Of a stretch of DNA of 64,000 bases, positions 25,466 through 34,383 are shown piece after piece. Position 1 is the stretch's first letter. Each line of letters begins with the position of its first letter. The stretch is from JAJXXT01 sp963764465. Lineage in GTDB: Bacteria > Pseudomonadota > Alphaproteobacteria > Acetobacterales > Acetobacteraceae. The stretch spans positions 62,001-126,000 of the forward strand of contig CAVXSO010000007.1 of NCBI GenBank assembly GCA_963764465.1, read 5' to 3'. The notes beneath the pieces were generated by a model. It was not told the DNA's origin. It made no database searches and saw nothing but the letters and a program-made list of their open reading frames with translations. Position numbers and translations under genes: made by a program.

Positions 25466-26785
25466 TCAGCCTGGCGCGTGGGCGAGTTCGTCCAGGCTGT
25501 CGGCGAGCGCGCCATCGAGGATCTCGACGGCGCGGTCGATTTCCGCTTGGGAGACGGTCAGCGGCGGGGCGATGCGCCAGACGGAGCCGCGCTCCGGCCG
25601 GCGGCGGATGTTCATGCTGAGCCCGCGCTCGAGGCATTTCTGCGTGGTCAGCGCGCCGAGGCGATGCGCGGGCTTGCGGGTCTGCCGGTCCTCCACCAGC
25701 TCCACGCCGAGCAGCAGGCCGAGGCCGCGCACGTCGCCGATGGCCTCGTGGCGCTGCTGCAGATCCTCGAGCCGGGAACGGAGATAGGCGCCCATGGTGT
25801 TGGCGCGCTGCACCAGCTTTTCCTCCGCGATCACGCGCAGCACCGCGAGACCGACCTCGGCGAGCAGCGGGTCCGAGACATGCGAGGTGTAGAAGGTGAA
25901 ATGCCGTTCGTGGATCTTTTCCTCGATGGCCGGCGTGGTCGCCACTGCCGCGAGCGGCAGGCCGCCACCCAGCGTCTTGGACATGGTGATGATGTCCGGG
26001 GTGACACCGAAATATTCCGCGCCGGTCCTGGTGCCGATGCGGCCGAAGGCGGTCTGCGCCTCGTCGAAGATGAGCAGCATGCCGCGATCGTCCGCGGCCT
26101 TGCGTAGCGCCTGCATGAAGGCCCTGGGCGGCACCAGCACGCCGCCGGCGCTGATCACCGGCTCGGCGATGATCGCCGCACCGCGGCCGCTCGACTGCAT
26201 GTCGAACATCCTGAGCGCGAGCTCGAGGTTGGCGAGGGCAGCCTCCTCCTCGGTCGCGGCCGGGATGTAGGGGCGGTAGGCGTTGGGCTCCGGGATGACG
26301 AAGACGCCGGGCGCAGGCACACCGTAGTGCCGGCGGTCGCTGGCCATGGACACGCCGCTCGCGGCACCGGTGACGCCGTGCCAGGAGCCGCCGAGGGCCA
26401 GCACCTCGTAGCCATCGGTGAACATCTTGGCGATGCGCAGCCCGACTTCGTTCGATTCCGAGCCGGTGTTGACGAAGATGGAACGGGTGAGGCCGCCGGG
26501 CAGCCAGTCCCGCGCGAGCGTGCGGGCGAGTTCTGGCACCGCCTCCGGGATCATGCCGCTGAAGAGGTGGAACGCCTTCTGCCCCGCACGGTTCACGGCG
26601 GCGACGATGGCGTCGTGGTTGTGGCCGATGGTGGCGCACATCTGGCCGGAGGTGAAATCGAGATACTCCCGCCCGGCGCGGTCGCGCACGACAGTGCCCT
26701 TGGCGGAGACGAAGAGGTCCGGGAAATCGTCGCCGCCGTAGCGGATCAGGAATTCGCGGCCCGCCTGCGCGAGATCGTCGTCCAT
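25466..26785 (-). CDS. Class III PLP-dependent aminotransferase, dialkylglycine decarboxylase-like
   Basis: A 439-residue enzyme with fold type I marks: GSESNEVGLRIAK for cofactor phosphate, SWHG (H137), FDEAQTAFGRIG (D241 to the pyridine nitrogen) and the Schiff-base lysine in ITMSKTLGGGLP (K270). The start MDDDLAQAGREFLIRYGGDD and the early QMCATIGHNH resemble 2,2-dialkylglycine decarboxylase more than ornithine or GABA aminotransferases. The likely reaction is amino transfer (with or without decarboxylation) from a non-standard amine to a keto acid. It lies 37 bp after the giant transglutaminase-DUF2126 gene on the same strand, suggesting a shared operon. Confidence 0.87.
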   Translation of the reverse strand: MDDDLAQAGREFLIRYGGDDFPDLFVSAKGTVVRDRAGREYLDFTSGQMCATIGHNHDAIVAAVNRAGQKAFHLFSGMIPEAVPELARTLARDWLPGGLTRSIFVNTGSESNEVGLRIAKMFTDGYEVLALGGSWHGVTGAASGVSMASDRRHYGVPAPGVFVIPEPNAYRPYIPAATEEEAALANLELALRMFDMQSSGRGAAIIAEPVISAGGVLVPPRAFMQALRKAADDRGMLLIFDEAQTAFGRIGTRTGAEYFGVTPDIITMSKTLGGGLPLAAVATTPAIEEKIHERHFTFYTSHVSDPLLAEVGLAVLRVIAEEKLVQRANTMGAYLRSRLEDLQQRHEAIGDVRGLGLLLGVELVEDRQTRKPAHRLGALTTQKCLERGLSMNIRRRPERGSVWRIAPPLTVSQAEIDRAVEILDGALADSLDELAHAPG

Positions 26786-26822
26786 CGCCGTTCGTTTCCC
26801 CAACCGTGCGGGGCGCAGCCTG

Positions 26823-29800
26823 TCACGCGAAGCGGCGCAAATCCAGCGTGCGCGGGTGCTCGTGGTTCGGGGCGGCGCCGGGCTCAGGCATCGGGCCAGG
26901 CGCATGGCCGAAGGGGAAGAAGCGGGCGCGGCGGCGAGCCTCCGCCTCGTTGGCGTTAACGGGGAAGGTTTCGTAGTTGCGCCCGCCGGGATGGGCGACA
27001 TGGTAGGTGACGCCACCGAGGCTGCGGCCGGACCAGCGGTCCCAGAGGTCGAAGAGAAGCGGCGTCTGTGCGCCAATGGTGGGGTGCAGCGCGCTTGGCG
27101 GCGCCCAGGCCTTGAAGCGTACGCCGCCGGCATAGGCGCCCGCCGATTCCAGGCCCGAGAGCGGCACCGCGCAGCCATTGCAGGCGAGCACATGGCGTTC
27201 CGGCGAGAAGCCGGAAACGCGCGCCTCCACCCGTTCCGTTGACGAATCGACGTACCGGGCCGTGCCGCCGGCCGCCTGTTCCTCGCCCAGGACGTGCCAG
27301 GGCTCGAGCGCGTTGCGGAGGGAGAGTTCCACCGGGCCGATGGCAACCTTGCCAACCTCGGGGAAGCGGAAGGTGAGATGCGCATCGAACCAGGAACGGT
27401 CGAGCGGGAAACCGAGCATGCCGAGCTCTTCCAGCGCGTCGCGGAAATCCGCCTCGCAAAAGCTGGGCAGCATGAAGTCGTCGTGCAGGCGCGTGCCCCA
27501 GCGGACCAGGCGCCGCTCATAGGGCGTCTGCCAGAAGGCGGCGATAGCGGAGCGCAGCAGCAGCACCTGGGCGGCGGCCATGCGCGCGTGCGGCGGCATC
27601 TCGAAGGCACGGAATTCCACGAGGCCGCGCCGGCCGGAAGCGCTCGCGGGGTCGAACATCTTGTCGATGCAGAACTCGGTACGGTGCGTGTTGCCGGTCA
27701 TGTCCGCGAGGATGTTGCGGAACAGGCGGTCCGTGAGCCACGGCGAGGTGCGCGCGAAGGGGGTGACGCGGGAGAAAGCGATCTCCAGCTCCCTGAGGGC
27801 GTCGTTGCGCGCCTCGTCCACGCGCGGGTGCTGGCTGGTCGGGCCGATGAACATGCCGCTGAACAGAAAGGACAGCGACGGGTGGTTGTGCCAGAAGCCG
27901 ACCAGGCTCTTCAGCAGGTCCGGCCGGCGCAGGAAGGGCGAGTCCTGCGCCTCCGCGGCACCCATCACCACGTGGTTGCCGCCGCCCGTGCCTGCGTGGC
28001 GGCCGTCGAGCATGAATTTTTCCGTGGCGAGGCCGACTTCGCGCGCCGCCTCGTAGAGTTGTTCCGTCCGCTCAACCATTTCCGCCCAGCCGGCGGCCGG
28101 ATGCACGTTCACCTCGATCACGCCGGGATCGGGGGTGACGCTGAAATGCTCGAGACGGTCGTCGGCGGGCGGCAGGTAACCCTCGATGACGATGGGGCGG
28201 GCGAACTCCGCCGCCGTGTCCTCGAGTGCGGCGACCAGGTCGAGCCAGTCTTCCGCCGCGTGGAGCGGTGGGAGGAACACGTGCAGCAGGCCGCCGCGCA
28301 ACTCGACGCAGAGCGCGGTACGGACCACCGCGGGATCCGACGGGCCGACCACGGGCAGGTCCTGCGCGACCGGGCGGAAGTCTTCGGTCGGCGCGCCCGG
28401 TTCGCCGCGCTGGCGCAGCGCGGCCTGGCGCGGAAACGGCTCACGCGGCGCCTGCGGGTCGCGCTCGAACACCTCCTCGATCGTTGCTGGATCGACCCAG
28501 GGCAGGCTTTCCAGCGGCAGCCGGAGCCCGATCGGGCTGTCGCCGGGGACCAAAAACAGCGTGTCGGCGCGGAAGAACCAGCGCCCGCCTTGCCAGCGGC
28601 GCGCCCCGTCCATCCACACGCGCCGGAGTGGCAGGACGCACCCGACGGGGGATGCCAGGCCTTGGGCGAAGACGCGCACCATGCGCGCGCGCTCCAGCGG
28701 ATCACGGAGTTTGTTGTCCTCGGCGACGACGTTCGCTGGCAGCCGGTGCTCACACCAGAGGTAGTAATGCACGTCCTCGTGCGCCAGGCGCACCAGGGAG
28801 GGATCCACCTGCAGTCGCTCGGCGAGCGCGGCGCCGAAGCGCGAGGCCAGCGCCGCATCGGCGTCGCCGCGATCACGGTCCGGGTCCGCGAGCAGCGCGG
28901 GATCGTTCCACACCGCCTCGCCGTCGCGCCGCCAAAAGCAGGCGAGCGCCCAGCGGGGAAGCTGCTCGCCGGGGTACTGCTTGCCCTGGCCGTGGTGCAG
29001 CACGGCACCGGGAGCCCAGAGCGGGGCGAGCCGGCGGATCAGCCTGCTGGCAAAGCCGCGCTTGGTCGGGCCCAGCGCCGCGGTGTTCCATTCCGGCGCC
29101 TCGAAATCGCTCGCGGCGACGAACGTAGGCTCGCCTCCCATGGTCAGGCGCACGCCGCCGGCCTCGAGCGCGCGGTCGACGCGCCGGCCGGAAGCGAGAA
29201 TATCCTGCCAGGCGCGATCCGAGACCGGCTTTGTCACCCGCGGCGTCTCGGCAATGCGGCTGACAGACATTTCGAAATCGAATTGGGTCTCCGCCTTCTC
29301 CACCATGCCGGAGATGGGGGCGGCGGATTGCGGCGCGGGTGTCGCCGCAAGCGGAATATGCCCCTCGCCCGTGAGCAGACCAGACGTGGCATCGAGCCCG
29401 ATCCAGCCGGCGCCTGGCAGGTAGACCTCCGCCCAGGCGTGCAGGTCCGTGAAGTCGGCGCTCGGGCCTTCCGGGCCTTCCAGCGGCTTCACGTCGGCGA
29501 CGAGCTGGATGAGGTAGCCCGAGCAGAATCGCGCGGCGAAGCCCAGGTGGCGCAGCAGCTGCACCAGCAGCCAGGCGGAATCACGGCAGGAGCCGCGCGC
29601 CTCGGCGAGCGTGCGCTCCGGCTCCCACACGCCGGGCTCCATGCGCACGATGTAGCTCGTGCGGGCCTGCACCGCGCGGTTAAGCCCCACCAGGAGGTCG
29701 ATGGTGCGGCTCTCGCCCGCGGCCATCGCGCGCGCCTCGCCGATCAGGGCGGCGAGCAGCTCTCCCGCCGGGGCGCACTGGCGGAAAGGCGCCAGCTCCT

Positions 29801-30134
29801 CGGCCAGCAGCGGATCGTACGCGAACGGAAACGTCTCCGCCTCGGGCTCGAGGAAGAAGTCGAACGGGTTGATCGTCGCCATGTCCGCGACGAGATCCAC
29901 GGTGACGTCGAAATGCGTCACGCGCTCGGGGAAGACGACGCGGGCGAGGAAATTGCCCTGCGGGTCCTGCTGCCAGTTGAGGAAATGCGGCTTCGGCTCG
30001 ACCTTGAGCGTGTAGGAGAGAATCGGCGTGCGCGCATGCGGCGCGGGGCGCAGGCGGATGGTTTGCGGTCCCAGCGATATCGGGCGGTCGTAGCGATAAC
30101 TCGTCCGGTGCGTCAGGGCCGCGTGGATCGACAT
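26823..30134 (-). CDS. Transglutaminase-DUF2126 protein
   Basis: A very large (1103-residue) protein. Residues 1-290 form a transglutaminase-like part: bacterial N-terminal domain, then Cys in RGSCRDSAWLL (C183), His in DLHAWAEVYLPG (H232) and Asp in IGLDATSG (D248). Residues from about 340 on are DUF2126 (COG4196), with LTMGGEPTFVAASDFEAPEW and HHGQGKQYPGEQLPRWA as landmarks; a GGNHVVMG stretch resembles carboxylate-amine ligase metal sites. No signal peptide is seen. AGGA sits upstream of the ATG. The family is a known companion of CP-ATP-grasp/alpha-E proteins and is predicted, not shown, to build or cut amide-linked peptides. A long frame on the other strand is a shadow. Confidence 0.92.
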   Translation of the reverse strand: MSIHAALTHRTSYRYDRPISLGPQTIRLRPAPHARTPILSYTLKVEPKPHFLNWQQDPQGNFLARVVFPERVTHFDVTVDLVADMATINPFDFFLEPEAETFPFAYDPLLAEELAPFRQCAPAGELLAALIGEARAMAAGESRTIDLLVGLNRAVQARTSYIVRMEPGVWEPERTLAEARGSCRDSAWLLVQLLRHLGFAARFCSGYLIQLVADVKPLEGPEGPSADFTDLHAWAEVYLPGAGWIGLDATSGLLTGEGHIPLAATPAPQSAAPISGMVEKAETQFDFEMSVSRIAETPRVTKPVSDRAWQDILASGRRVDRALEAGGVRLTMGGEPTFVAASDFEAPEWNTAALGPTKRGFASRLIRRLAPLWAPGAVLHHGQGKQYPGEQLPRWALACFWRRDGEAVWNDPALLADPDRDRGDADAALASRFGAALAERLQVDPSLVRLAHEDVHYYLWCEHRLPANVVAEDNKLRDPLERARMVRVFAQGLASPVGCVLPLRRVWMDGARRWQGGRWFFRADTLFLVPGDSPIGLRLPLESLPWVDPATIEEVFERDPQAPREPFPRQAALRQRGEPGAPTEDFRPVAQDLPVVGPSDPAVVRTALCVELRGGLLHVFLPPLHAAEDWLDLVAALEDTAAEFARPIVIEGYLPPADDRLEHFSVTPDPGVIEVNVHPAAGWAEMVERTEQLYEAAREVGLATEKFMLDGRHAGTGGGNHVVMGAAEAQDSPFLRRPDLLKSLVGFWHNHPSLSFLFSGMFIGPTSQHPRVDEARNDALRELEIAFSRVTPFARTSPWLTDRLFRNILADMTGNTHRTEFCIDKMFDPASASGRRGLVEFRAFEMPPHARMAAAQVLLLRSAIAAFWQTPYERRLVRWGTRLHDDFMLPSFCEADFRDALEELGMLGFPLDRSWFDAHLTFRFPEVGKVAIGPVELSLRNALEPWHVLGEEQAAGGTARYVDSSTERVEARVSGFSPERHVLACNGCAVPLSGLESAGAYAGGVRFKAWAPPSALHPTIGAQTPLLFDLWDRWSGRSLGGVTYHVAHPGGRNYETFPVNANEAEARRRARFFPFGHAPGPMPEPGAAPNHEHPRTLDLRRFA

Positions 30135-30147
30135 CCGTGATTTCGTC

Positions 30148-31257
30148 CTATCGCTTGAAGCGCCGGGGATCGACCGCGGCGACGATGGCGGCCGCCTCGC
30201 CAGGGTTGCGGCCCAGGATCAGGTCGGCCGCGAGCCTGCCCGCGGCGGGCGAGGTCTGGATGCCGTAGCCGCCCTGGCCCACGAACCAGAAGAAGCCCTC
30301 CACCGCGCCGTCCCAGCCGAAGGCGAGGCTGCGGTCCGGGGTGAAGGTGCGCAAGCCAGCCCAGGAATGTTCCACCCGCCGCACATCGATCTGCAGCGCC
30401 TGCTGCATGCGGTCCACACCGATCGCGATATCGAGTTCATCGGGCTGGATGTCCTGCGGCTCCACATCGGTCTCGTCCGCCGGCGAGACCATGAGCTTGG
30501 TTCGCGCCTCCGGACGGCAATACCAAGTGTGGTCGCAATCGTTCATCATCGGCCAGTCCCGTGCCTCCCAGGGCTGCGGGTCGATGATGGCGCCGGTGCG
30601 GCGCTTCGGTTGCAGGCCGAGCGGCGCGACGCCCGCCTGCTCCGCCACCACGTCGCCCCAGGCGCCCGCGGCATCGACCATGATGGGTGCGGAGAAGTGC
30701 CCGCCGCCGACGATATCCACCTCCCAGCGTCCGGCGATGCGCTCGATCCGCCCGGTGCGGCTGCGCAGCGCGAGATTGCCGCCGTGGTGGCGCAGCTGCT
30801 TGAGGAAGCCCTGGTGCAGGGTAGCCACGTCCATGTCGAACGCGTCTTCCTCCACCGCGGCGCGCGTCGCGTAGCCCTCGCGCAGGGCGGGCACCATCTG
30901 GCGCAGCGCCGGGACCGCGATCTCGCGCAGGCCCGCGCCCTCGGCGAGCATGCGCTCGAGAAGCGGCTCCTGTTCCCTGGGTGCGAGGAACACCACCGGG
31001 CGCTGCGCCATGATCGGCGCGTCGGCGAAGCCTTCCGGGGGCTGCTCGAAGAAGCGGCGGGAAAGCCCGGTGAGCGCCTGCACATCGGGCGGGCCGTAAT
31101 TCTGGATCCAGATCGCCGCGGAACGGCCGGTGGAGTGATACCCCGCCGCCTCCTCCGCCTCGATCAGGCCGACGCGATGCGTCGGCGCGAGGTGTGCTGC
31201 CGCCGTGGCACCCGCGATGCCGGCACCGATAACCAGAATGTCGTATTCGTTGCTCAT
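30148..31257 (-). CDS. FAD-dependent oxidoreductase, D-amino-acid oxidase/glycine oxidase family
   Basis: A 369-residue DAO-type flavoprotein. The N-terminal dinucleotide motif is DILVIGAGIAGATAAAHLA and the early STGRSAAIW matches the family. The C-terminal GWDGAVEGFFWFVGQGGYGIQ closes the FAD site. It should oxidise a secondary or D-amine, giving imine or keto acid and hydrogen peroxide or reduced carrier. The gene ends 13 bp before the DUF2126 gene on the same strand, and a second DAO-type gene lies upstream, so both probably serve amine catabolism. The substrate is not readable; members include D-amino-acid dehydrogenases and glycine oxidase. Confidence 0.87.
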   Translation of the reverse strand: MSNEYDILVIGAGIAGATAAAHLAPTHRVGLIEAEEAAGYHSTGRSAAIWIQNYGPPDVQALTGLSRRFFEQPPEGFADAPIMAQRPVVFLAPREQEPLLERMLAEGAGLREIAVPALRQMVPALREGYATRAAVEEDAFDMDVATLHQGFLKQLRHHGGNLALRSRTGRIERIAGRWEVDIVGGGHFSAPIMVDAAGAWGDVVAEQAGVAPLGLQPKRRTGAIIDPQPWEARDWPMMNDCDHTWYCRPEARTKLMVSPADETDVEPQDIQPDELDIAIGVDRMQQALQIDVRRVEHSWAGLRTFTPDRSLAFGWDGAVEGFFWFVGQGGYGIQTSPAAGRLAADLILGRNPGEAAAIVAAVDPRRFKR

Positions 31258-31367
31258 GAAGCCATGGTCCCTTGCCCGGCATGGGCATGCAAGCCCGCGG
31301 CCAGAGCGCGCAGGGGCATGCCGCCCCCTCCCCGAGGTTCATATGATTCCCGCGTTCGTTGTCGCGG

Positions 31368-32540
31368 CTAGTAGACGATGCTCTCCACGATCGGCGTGCG
31401 GGAGCGGATGCGGGCGTAGCCGAGGGGCGAGAGGTCGATCGCCTCGAAGCGGCCCCTGGTGATCAGCTCCGCGACGCCGCGGCCGGTCGCCGGGGCGTGC
31501 TGCAGCCCATGGCCGGAGAAGCCGGTGGCGAAAATCAGGTTCGCTATCTCGTCGTGCGGGCCGATGACGCCATTGTGGTCGAGTGCGTTGACCTCGTAAT
31601 GCCCGGCCCAGGCGCGCTCCACCCGCAGTCGCTCCAGCGCCGGGATGCGGTGCGCGAGCGCTGGCCACAGCACAGCCTCCATCAGCGTGTGGTCCGGTTC
31701 GAAATCGCCCGTGGCGTCCGGATCGTGCGCGGGGTCCGGCGCGATGCCGCAGATGAACCCCTCCCCTTCCGGCCGGATCCAGGCGCCGGAGGTGTCGAAC
31801 ACCATGGGGAAGCCGGCGTTGGCGAGCGGCGCGCGAATGACGAACACGGTGCGCTTGCGCGGGCCCACCGGCAGCTCGATGCCAAGCGGGCGGACCAGCG
31901 CGCCGGAGGCGGGGCCCGCCGCGTTCACGCACCAATCGGCCGGGACCAGCGTGCCGTCCGCCAGCGTCACGCCGCGTGCGCGCCCGCCCGCCACATCGAA
32001 CCCCGCGGCCCGCGCCTCGATATAGGTGACATCGCGCGCCCGCGCGGCGCGACGGAAGGCGGAGAGCAGCGCCCAGGCATCGAACCAGCCCTCGTTGCGG
32101 CTCGCGGTGGTTGCGATGGCGAGGTCGTCCGCGCGCAGCCAGGGGAAGCGCGCGCCGGCCTGCGCCGGGGTGAGCACCTCGATCGCGGCGCCCTCGGCGA
32201 CCTGCATCGCGGCACATTCGCGCCGCGCGGCGAGCGTCTGCGCGCCACCGAGGACCAGGTAACCGCGCTCGACCAGGCCGATGTCGGCGTCAGGGCCGAG
32301 GTGGCAGCGGACGTCGCGCAGGAACGCGGCGCCGAAGAGGCTCATGTGGATGTTCACGGCGCAGCCGAACTGGGTGCGGATGGAAGCGGCGGAGAGCGCG
32401 GTGGAGGAATGCTGGTAGGTGGGATCGCGCTCGATCACGATCACCTCGCCCGCGAAGCCGAGCTCGCGCAGAAACCATGCGGTGGCGCTGCCGACGATGG
32501 CGCCGCCGACGATCACAACCTTTTCGCGTGCGGGCGCCAA
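31368..32540 (-). CDS. FAD-dependent oxidoreductase, sarcosine/dimethylglycine-oxidase-like DAO family
   Basis: About 390 residues with the FAD motif KVVIVGGAIVGSATAWFL, then RDPTYQHSSTALSAASIRTQF, a start typical of sarcosine-oxidase-beta/dimethylglycine-type DAO enzymes. The C-terminal IFATGFSGHGLQHAPATGRGVAELI is the conserved flavin-binding end. The start is uncertain: no ATG is close, the TTG at 32540 gives a natural N-terminus, and the open frame runs on to 32690 with Arg/Pro-rich sequence that looks non-coding. It is the first gene of the long minus-strand run ending at 21506. Its family oxidises N-methylated or secondary amino acids. Confidence 0.82.
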   Translation of the reverse strand: MAPAREKVVIVGGAIVGSATAWFLRELGFAGEVIVIERDPTYQHSSTALSAASIRTQFGCAVNIHMSLFGAAFLRDVRCHLGPDADIGLVERGYLVLGGAQTLAARRECAAMQVAEGAAIEVLTPAQAGARFPWLRADDLAIATTASRNEGWFDAWALLSAFRRAARARDVTYIEARAAGFDVAGGRARGVTLADGTLVPADWCVNAAGPASGALVRPLGIELPVGPRKRTVFVIRAPLANAGFPMVFDTSGAWIRPEGEGFICGIAPDPAHDPDATGDFEPDHTLMEAVLWPALAHRIPALERLRVERAWAGHYEVNALDHNGVIGPHDEIANLIFATGFSGHGLQHAPATGRGVAELITRGRFEAIDLSPLGYARIRSRTPIVESIVY

Positions 32541-32807
32541 GGCTAGGCACCACCGCGACGGGCCGGGCCGGCGTGGAGGGCCGCGCGCGCGGCGCGGCCG
32601 GGGGATCGATGGAGGTGCATGCGCGCATCGTCTCCCGCCGGCGGCGCGCCGGCAAGCAGGGCGGGAAGGAGAGCGCGGAAGCGGGCGCACGCGCCCGCTT
32701 CCGGCGTCACGTGAGCCTGGGCCTGCGCGGCCGGTTCGTCGAGGGAGACCACACCTCGATGGGTAGGGAGAACGACACGTCCATGGGGCGCGTCCTCCCA
32801 GGCGTGG

Positions 32808-33479
32808 CTATTCGCGGACCAGCACCCGCCTGGTGATGAAATCGGCAAAGTGGCTGCTGCGGAATTCGCGGCCGAGGGCGGCGGCGTCGTATTCGTCCCG
32901 CACCCAGGCGAGGAAATCCCGCCGTCCCTCGGCCTCGCGCGCGAAGCGCTCCAGGAAGGCGTCGAGCACGCCGGCGCGGGATCGCCGCCAGTGGCCGAAA
33001 CGCAGCGAGAGCTGGCGCCGCGCCTCGGCAACGCGGTGCCCGTGCAGGATGAGGAACACCGCGGCCGCGAAGCCGGCGCGATCGGCGCCGGATTTGCAAT
33101 GCACCAGCATCGGCTCCGGCGCGCCGAGCAGTGCCTCCGCCAGGACCAGCACCTGCTCGCGCCGCGGCGGGCGGCCGCTCGAGAGCGCCGCGTCCACGAA
33201 GCGCAGCCCGAGACGCGCCGCCTCCGCCCGCGAGAGCGCATCCGAGCCATTGCCGCAGCGGCCGCGCAGGTTGATCACCGTGCGCAGCCCGTGCCGGCGG
33301 GCCAGCGAGGCGAGGCGCCACGGCGTCGGGTGGTTGCTGCGATAGAGACGGCCGGGTGCGACGATGCCGAAATTGGCCCACGCCACACGCAGGATCGCGT
33401 GGTCGACGAGCAGGCTGTCGGCCCATGCCAGCGCACGACCACGCGGGCTGAGCAGGTCGCCGCGGAAGATCGTATCCAT
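32808..33479 (-). CDS. Dual-specificity/tyrosine phosphatase family protein
   Basis: A 223-residue protein with the Cys-phosphatase signature HCKSGADRAG: C128 is the nucleophile and R134 binds phosphate (C-X5-R). The general acid is probably an Asp in the loop before it. The early stretch GRLYRSNHPTPWRLASLARR and INLRGR match bacterial phosphatases of the cyclin-dependent-kinase-inhibitor-3/DSP type. No signal peptide or membrane segment is seen, so it is probably cytoplasmic. It is divergent from the ECHDC3-like gene. Its substrate could be phosphoprotein, phospholipid or a nucleotide. Confidence 0.85.
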   Translation of the reverse strand: MDTIFRGDLLSPRGRALAWADSLLVDHAILRVAWANFGIVAPGRLYRSNHPTPWRLASLARRHGLRTVINLRGRCGNGSDALSRAEAARLGLRFVDAALSSGRPPRREQVLVLAEALLGAPEPMLVHCKSGADRAGFAAAVFLILHGHRVAEARRQLSLRFGHWRRSRAGVLDAFLERFAREAEGRRDFLAWVRDEYDAAALGREFRSSHFADFITRRVLVRE

Positions 33480-33608
33480 CGCCCGCGTAATCTAGGACGC
33501 GGGGGACGGAAGGCCAATACCGAAGGGCGCGCGTACCCCGGGCATGGGCGGGCGCGACGTCTCGTGCCATGCTGCGCCGCGCGCGGCGCGTGGACGAGGG
33601 AGAAGCGG

Positions 33609-34373
33609 ATGGACCAGGTCGAGACCGCGGAACTGCTGCACGAAGATCGTGGCGGCGTGGCCTGGCTGACGCTGAATCGCCCCCGCGCGCGCAACGCGCT
33701 CTCCGTGTCCATGATGACCGCCATCGAGGCGGCGCTGGAGAATGCCCGCCATGCCCGCGTGGTGGTGATCGCCGGCAACGGACCGGGGTTCTGCGGCGGG
33801 CACGATCTCAAGGAAATGCGCGCCGAGCCCTCGCGCGAATTCCAGGTGGCCCTGTTCGCGCAATGCGCGCGCATGATGCAGGCGATCGTGAACCATCCGG
33901 CACCGGTGATCGCGAGCGTGCACGGCATCGCGACCGCCGGCGGCTGCCAGCTGGTCGCGGCGTGCGACCTGGCGGTCGCGGCGGACGACGCGCGGTTCGC
34001 GACATCCGGCGTGAACCTCGGCCTGTTCTGCTCCACACCAGGCGTGGCGCTCGCCCGCGTGGTGCCGCGAAAGGCGGCGCTGGCGATGCTGCTGACCGGC
34101 GACTTCATCCCGGCCGCCGAGGCGCAGGCGCTCGGCCTCGTCAACCGCGTCGTGCCGGCCGCCGAGCTCGAGGCCGAGACGATGACGCTGGCACGCAAGA
34201 TCGCGGCCAAGGAACGTTGCGCCATCGAGATCGGCAAGCGCACTTTCTACCGCCAGGTCGAGGCGCCGCTGGCACATGCCTACGCCATTGCCTCCGAGGC
34301 GATGGTCGAGAACATGATGGCGCCGGAAACCACCTGCGCCATCGACGCTTTCTTCAACCGCCCCAAATCCTAG
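33609..34373 (+). CDS. Enoyl-CoA hydratase/isomerase family protein, ECHDC3-like
   Basis: A 254-residue crotonase-fold protein. The CoA oxyanion segments GFCGGHDLKEMR and HGIATAGGCQLVAACDLAVA are intact. It resembles the animal/bacterial ECHDC3 group in FATSGVNLGLFCSTPGVALAR. In true hydratases two Glu residues act as acid/base; here they read Gln (GGCQL) and a Ser/Thr/Pro region (FCSTPG). Classical hydration is therefore doubtful, and another acyl-CoA reaction is likely. The start ATG has a GAGGGAGAAG site. It heads a run with two VOC proteins and an SDR. Confidence 0.88.
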   Translation: MDQVETAELLHEDRGGVAWLTLNRPRARNALSVSMMTAIEAALENARHARVVVIAGNGPGFCGGHDLKEMRAEPSREFQVALFAQCARMMQAIVNHPAPVIASVHGIATAGGCQLVAACDLAVAADDARFATSGVNLGLFCSTPGVALARVVPRKAALAMLLTGDFIPAAEAQALGLVNRVVPAAELEAETMTLARKIAAKERCAIEIGKRTFYRQVEAPLAHAYAIASEAMVENMMAPETTCAIDAFFNRPKS

Positions 34374-34383
34374 GAGACCGGGC

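Noticed and set aside
27294..30140. 948-codon plus-strand open frame
   Set aside because: It is the antisense of the transglutaminase-DUF2126 gene, whose domains are clear; the predicted product is an Arg/Gly/His-rich shadow with no motif.
32541..32807. 267-bp gap between the amine oxidase and the phosphatase
   Set aside because: Open frames here are Arg-rich and overlap on both strands with no ribosome sites; I see no gene or clear RNA structure.
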